A stretch of DNA of 6,100 nt from Sphingomonas sp. (GTDB lineage Bacteria > Pseudomonadota > Alphaproteobacteria > Sphingomonadales > Sphingomonadaceae): positions 1-6,100 of the forward strand of contig JAFBAM010000202.1 of assembly GCA_019247755.1 (NCBI GenBank). Reading direction: 5' to 3'. Position numbers and translations under genes: made by a program. The notes below the pieces were generated by a model. The model worked only from the letters and a program-made list of their open reading frames with translations. It was not told where the DNA came from and did not search any database. Shown in pieces: positions 4,380 to 6,100 of the stretch; position 1 is the first letter of the stretch, and every line of letters starts with the position of its first letter.

Positions 4380-5462
4380 TCAGATTGCGAGTCCCAGCTG
4401 GGCCGGCTCGGCATTGTTAATCTCGGTTAAATTATGGAGCCCCAGCCCTAGCAGCCTAATACCTTTCGATAAGGGGTGCAGAGCCGCCAGCAGCGCCTGC
4501 CCCGCGGCGGCGAACGCCTCCCGGTCGGGCACCGGACCGGCGAAGCTTTTCGAGCGAGTGATGATCGTGAAGTCCGCGAATTTGACCTTGAGGGTCACAG
4601 TGCGGCCCACGACCTCGGCGCGCGTCACCCGATCCCAGGCGTAGCCCGCGATCCGGTCCAGCTCGGCGGCGAGCCGCTCAGGCTCCCGCTGGTCCTCGTC
4701 GAACGTTCGTTCGGCGCTGACCGACTTGTAAGGCCGGTCGGGCTTCACGTCGCGCTCGTCGATCCCGCGGCAAATGCGCCAATACCAGTGACCGGAGCTG
4801 CCGAATTGCGCCTCCAGCGCCGGCAGGCTCCATTCCTTCAAATCGGCGCCGGTCATGATCCCGAGCCGCTCCATCTTTTTCGCGGTCACCGGGCCGACGC
4901 CGTGGAAGCGCGCGACCGGAAGCGAGGCGACGAACTCGGCGCCGCGCTCGGGCGTGATCACCGTGAGGCCGTCGGGCTTGCGGTAGTCGGACGCGAGCTT
5001 GGCGATGAACTTGCAGTAGGAAACGCCTGCCGAGGCCGTCAGCTGGCATTCCTCGCGGATCCGGCGGCGGATGTCCTCGGCAATCGCGCGGGCGCTGCCG
5101 AGGCCGTGCCGGTCCTCGGTGACGTCGAGATAGGCTTCGTCGAGCGACAGCGGCTCGACCAGGTGGGTATAATCGAGGAAGATCGCGCGGATCTGTTGCG
5201 AGACGGCGCGATAGACGTCGAACCGCGTTTTGACGAAGATCAGCTCGGGGCAGCGGCGCTTGGCGGTGACCGAAGGCATGGCCGAGCGGATGCCGAACTT
5301 CCGCGCTTCGTAGCTTGCCGCCATGACCACGCCGCGATGCTGGCCCCCGACCGCGACCGGCTTGCCGCGCAACTCGGGATCGTCGCGTTGCTCCACGGAC
5401 GCGTAGAAGGCGTCCATGTCGACATGGATGATCTTGCGGAGAGGGCGTTCGAGGTCGGCCAC
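4380..5462 (-). CDS. dinB: DNA polymerase IV (Y-family translesion polymerase)
   Basis: A 360-residue error-prone DNA polymerase that extends primers past damaged template bases. The N-terminal palm motif KIIHVDMDAFYASVEQ (10-25) supplies catalytic Asp15, with Tyr20 at the steric-gate position (Phe13 in E. coli). PLSLDEAYLDVT (104-115) gives catalytic Asp108 and Glu109. TASAGVSYCKFIAKLASDYRK (142-162) is the conserved palm/fingers segment, and FHGVGPVTAKKMERLG (186-201) is the thumb helix-hairpin-helix. The little-finger domain spans about 245-345 (KSVSAERTF, then TLKVKFADFTIITRS). The C terminus QLGLAI (355-360) resembles the sliding-clamp motif of E. coli Pol IV. The start is GTG 5462, with AGGA (5473-5476) 10 bases upstream; no ATG precedes the catalytic motif. 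No alphaproteobacterial LexA box is seen upstream. Divergent from sucC; carD follows. Confidence 0.97.
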   Translation of the reverse strand: MADLERPLRKIIHVDMDAFYASVEQRDDPELRGKPVAVGGQHRGVVMAASYEARKFGIRSAMPSVTAKRRCPELIFVKTRFDVYRAVSQQIRAIFLDYTHLVEPLSLDEAYLDVTEDRHGLGSARAIAEDIRRRIREECQLTASAGVSYCKFIAKLASDYRKPDGLTVITPERGAEFVASLPVARFHGVGPVTAKKMERLGIMTGADLKEWSLPALEAQFGSSGHWYWRICRGIDERDVKPDRPYKSVSAERTFDEDQREPERLAAELDRIAGYAWDRVTRAEVVGRTVTLKVKFADFTIITRSKSFAGPVPDREAFAAAGQALLAALHPLSKGIRLLGLGLHNLTEINNAEPAQLGLAI

Positions 5463-5550
5463 GGTCGGATTTTCCTGTCCTACAGGCGGCCCGCGAGTCT
5501 AGTGAAGTTCGTCGCTCCCCTTCGACTGACAGGCGGCTTCGAAGGTCACA

Positions 5551-5571
5551 AAGTGGAGGAAGTGGAGGGAG
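5551..5571 (+). repeat. Short purine-rich tandem repeat upstream of sucC
   Basis: AGTGGAGGA (5552-5560) is repeated immediately as AGTGGAGGG (5561-5569). The period of 9 extends one base left and two right, with a single mismatch. It may be chance in a GC-rich leader, or a protein- or ribosome-binding stretch. Confidence 0.45.
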
Positions 5572-5627
5572 CCCTGTTTTCACTCATCCGGGGTGTCAGC
5601 TTTTGCATCCCCCTCAGCAATCTGCTT

Positions 5628-5632
5628 AAGGG
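5628..5632 (+). promoter_or_regulatory. Ribosome binding site of sucC
   Basis: AAGGG ends 9 bases before the ATG at 5642 and supports that start, which also matches the usual SucC N terminus exactly. Confidence 0.65.
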
Positions 5633-5641
5633 CCGCCCATC

Positions 5642-6100
5642 ATGAACATCCACGAATATCAGGCAAAAGAGCTGCTCGCGAAGTTCGGCGTCCCGGTTCC
5701 TGCAGGCCATGCGGCGATGAGCGTCGACGAGGCGGTTGAGGCAGCCCGGCAACTCCCCGGCCCGCTGTGGGTCGTTAAGGCGCAGATCCACGCCGGCGGC
5801 CGTGGCAAGGGCCGCTTCAAGGAACTTGGCGACTCGGCCAAGGGCGGCGTTCGTTTGGCGCACTCGATCGACGAGGTCCGCGAGCACGCTGCCGAGATGC
5901 TCGGCAAGACCCTTGTGACGATCCAGACCGGACCCGCCGGCAAGCAGGTGCAGCGGCTCTACATCACCGACGGTGTCGACATCGCCAAGGAATTCTACCT
6001 TGCGCTGTTGGTCGACCGCGAAACCGGCCGGATCGCCGTCGTCGCCTCAACCGAAGGCGGCATGGAGATCGAAAAGGTCGCCCACGACACGCCGCAGAAG
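5642..6100 (+). CDS. sucC: Succinyl-CoA synthetase (ADP-forming) beta subunit, 5' part (3' end outside window)
   Basis: TCA-cycle enzyme subunit. With the alpha subunit SucD it converts succinyl-CoA, ADP and phosphate to succinate, CoA and ATP in the cytoplasm. The first 153 codons are present, of roughly 390-400 in the family, and the frame is open to the right edge. MNIHEYQAKELLAKFGVPVP (1-20) is the hallmark N terminus. WVVKAQIHAGGRGKG (43-57) is the ATP-grasp nucleotide-binding segment with Lys46 and the glycine-rich loop. DIAKEFYLALLVDR (113-126) and ASTEGGMEIEKVA (135-147) are further conserved blocks. AAGGG (5628-5632) is the ribosome binding site. The ATG overlaps the stop of an upstream short frame as ATGA (5642-5645). 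It is divergent from dinB. sucD would be expected downstream, outside this window. Confidence 0.97.
   Translation, partial: MNIHEYQAKELLAKFGVPVPAGHAAMSVDEAVEAARQLPGPLWVVKAQIHAGGRGKGRFKELGDSAKGGVRLAHSIDEVREHAAEMLGKTLVTIQTGPAGKQVQRLYITDGVDIAKEFYLALLVDRETGRIAVVASTEGGMEIEKVAHDTPQK

Larger units (their letters stand above)
5463..5641. promoter_or_regulatory. Divergent dinB-sucC intergenic region
   Basis: These 179 bases must carry the start signals of both genes. Visible elements are the dinB ribosome binding site AGGA (5473-5476), partly inside a small inverted repeat CCTGT-CCT-ACAGG (5474-5486); a 9-base direct repeat ACAGGCGGC at 5482-5490 and 5529-5537; a purine-rich tandem repeat of period 9 at 5551-5571; and the sucC ribosome binding site AAGGG (5628-5632). 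I cannot place a convincing promoter on either strand. Confidence 0.45.

Noticed and set aside
5463..5560. LexA/SOS box upstream of dinB
   Set aside because: I looked for the alphaproteobacterial GAAC-N7-GAAC / GTTC-N7-GTTC pattern. The nearest is GAAG-N9-GAAC on the minus strand, with wrong spacing and sequence.
4476..5645. A long plus-strand open frame (389 codons) antisense to dinB
   Set aside because: dinB on the minus strand shows every Pol IV motif. The plus frame has no recognisable domain and a composition typical of antisense frames in GC-rich DNA.
1..6100. Mobile element, prophage, defence system, tRNA or rRNA gene
   Set aside because: No transposase, integrase, phage or defence motif, no cloverleaf and no rRNA-like sequence was recognised; every sizeable stretch is explained by the listed genes.

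Overview
The window is GC-rich DNA, densely packed with genes, from what looks like a sphingomonad-type alphaproteobacterium (order Sphingomonadales). The basis is an mgtE - DUF1489 pair, a CarD/CdnL-type regulator, GTG starts and overall protein similarity as recalled. No taxonomic search was possible. I see no transposase, integrase, tRNA, rRNA or CRISPR array, so this looks like ordinary chromosomal sequence.

Plus strand, 2-2095: a likely three-gene operon. It holds the 3' part of mgtE (Mg2+ transporter/channel, cut by the left edge), a DUF1489 gene 9 bases further on, and a complete TenA/PqqC-fold diiron protein of the CADD family. The CADD-like protein keeps every metal ligand and also the Tyr and Lys that the chlamydial protein is reported to consume when making p-aminobenzoate. 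It ends in a 7-base tail-to-tail overlap with the next gene.

Minus strand, 2089-5462, read right to left: dinB (DNA polymerase IV, with a C-terminal clamp-binding motif), then carD after a structured 173-base gap. carD is followed by a clear intrinsic terminator at 3611-3648. Next come two tandem DUF2807 genes for exported proteins, one a predicted lipoprotein and one a predicted soluble periplasmic protein. The second has a perfect 10-bp hairpin with its Shine-Dalgarno in the stem and its ATG in the loop. The first has a 20-base palindrome over its candidate promoter.

Plus strand, 5642-6100: the first 153 codons of sucC (succinyl-CoA synthetase beta subunit), cut by the right edge and divergent from dinB across a 179-base gap.

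The genes fall into separate housekeeping modules (Mg2+ uptake with a possible folate-precursor enzyme, DNA damage tolerance, global transcription control, cell envelope, TCA cycle) rather than one pathway. The best leads for something unusual are the CADD-like protein and the RNA/DNA structures around the two DUF2807 genes and carD.
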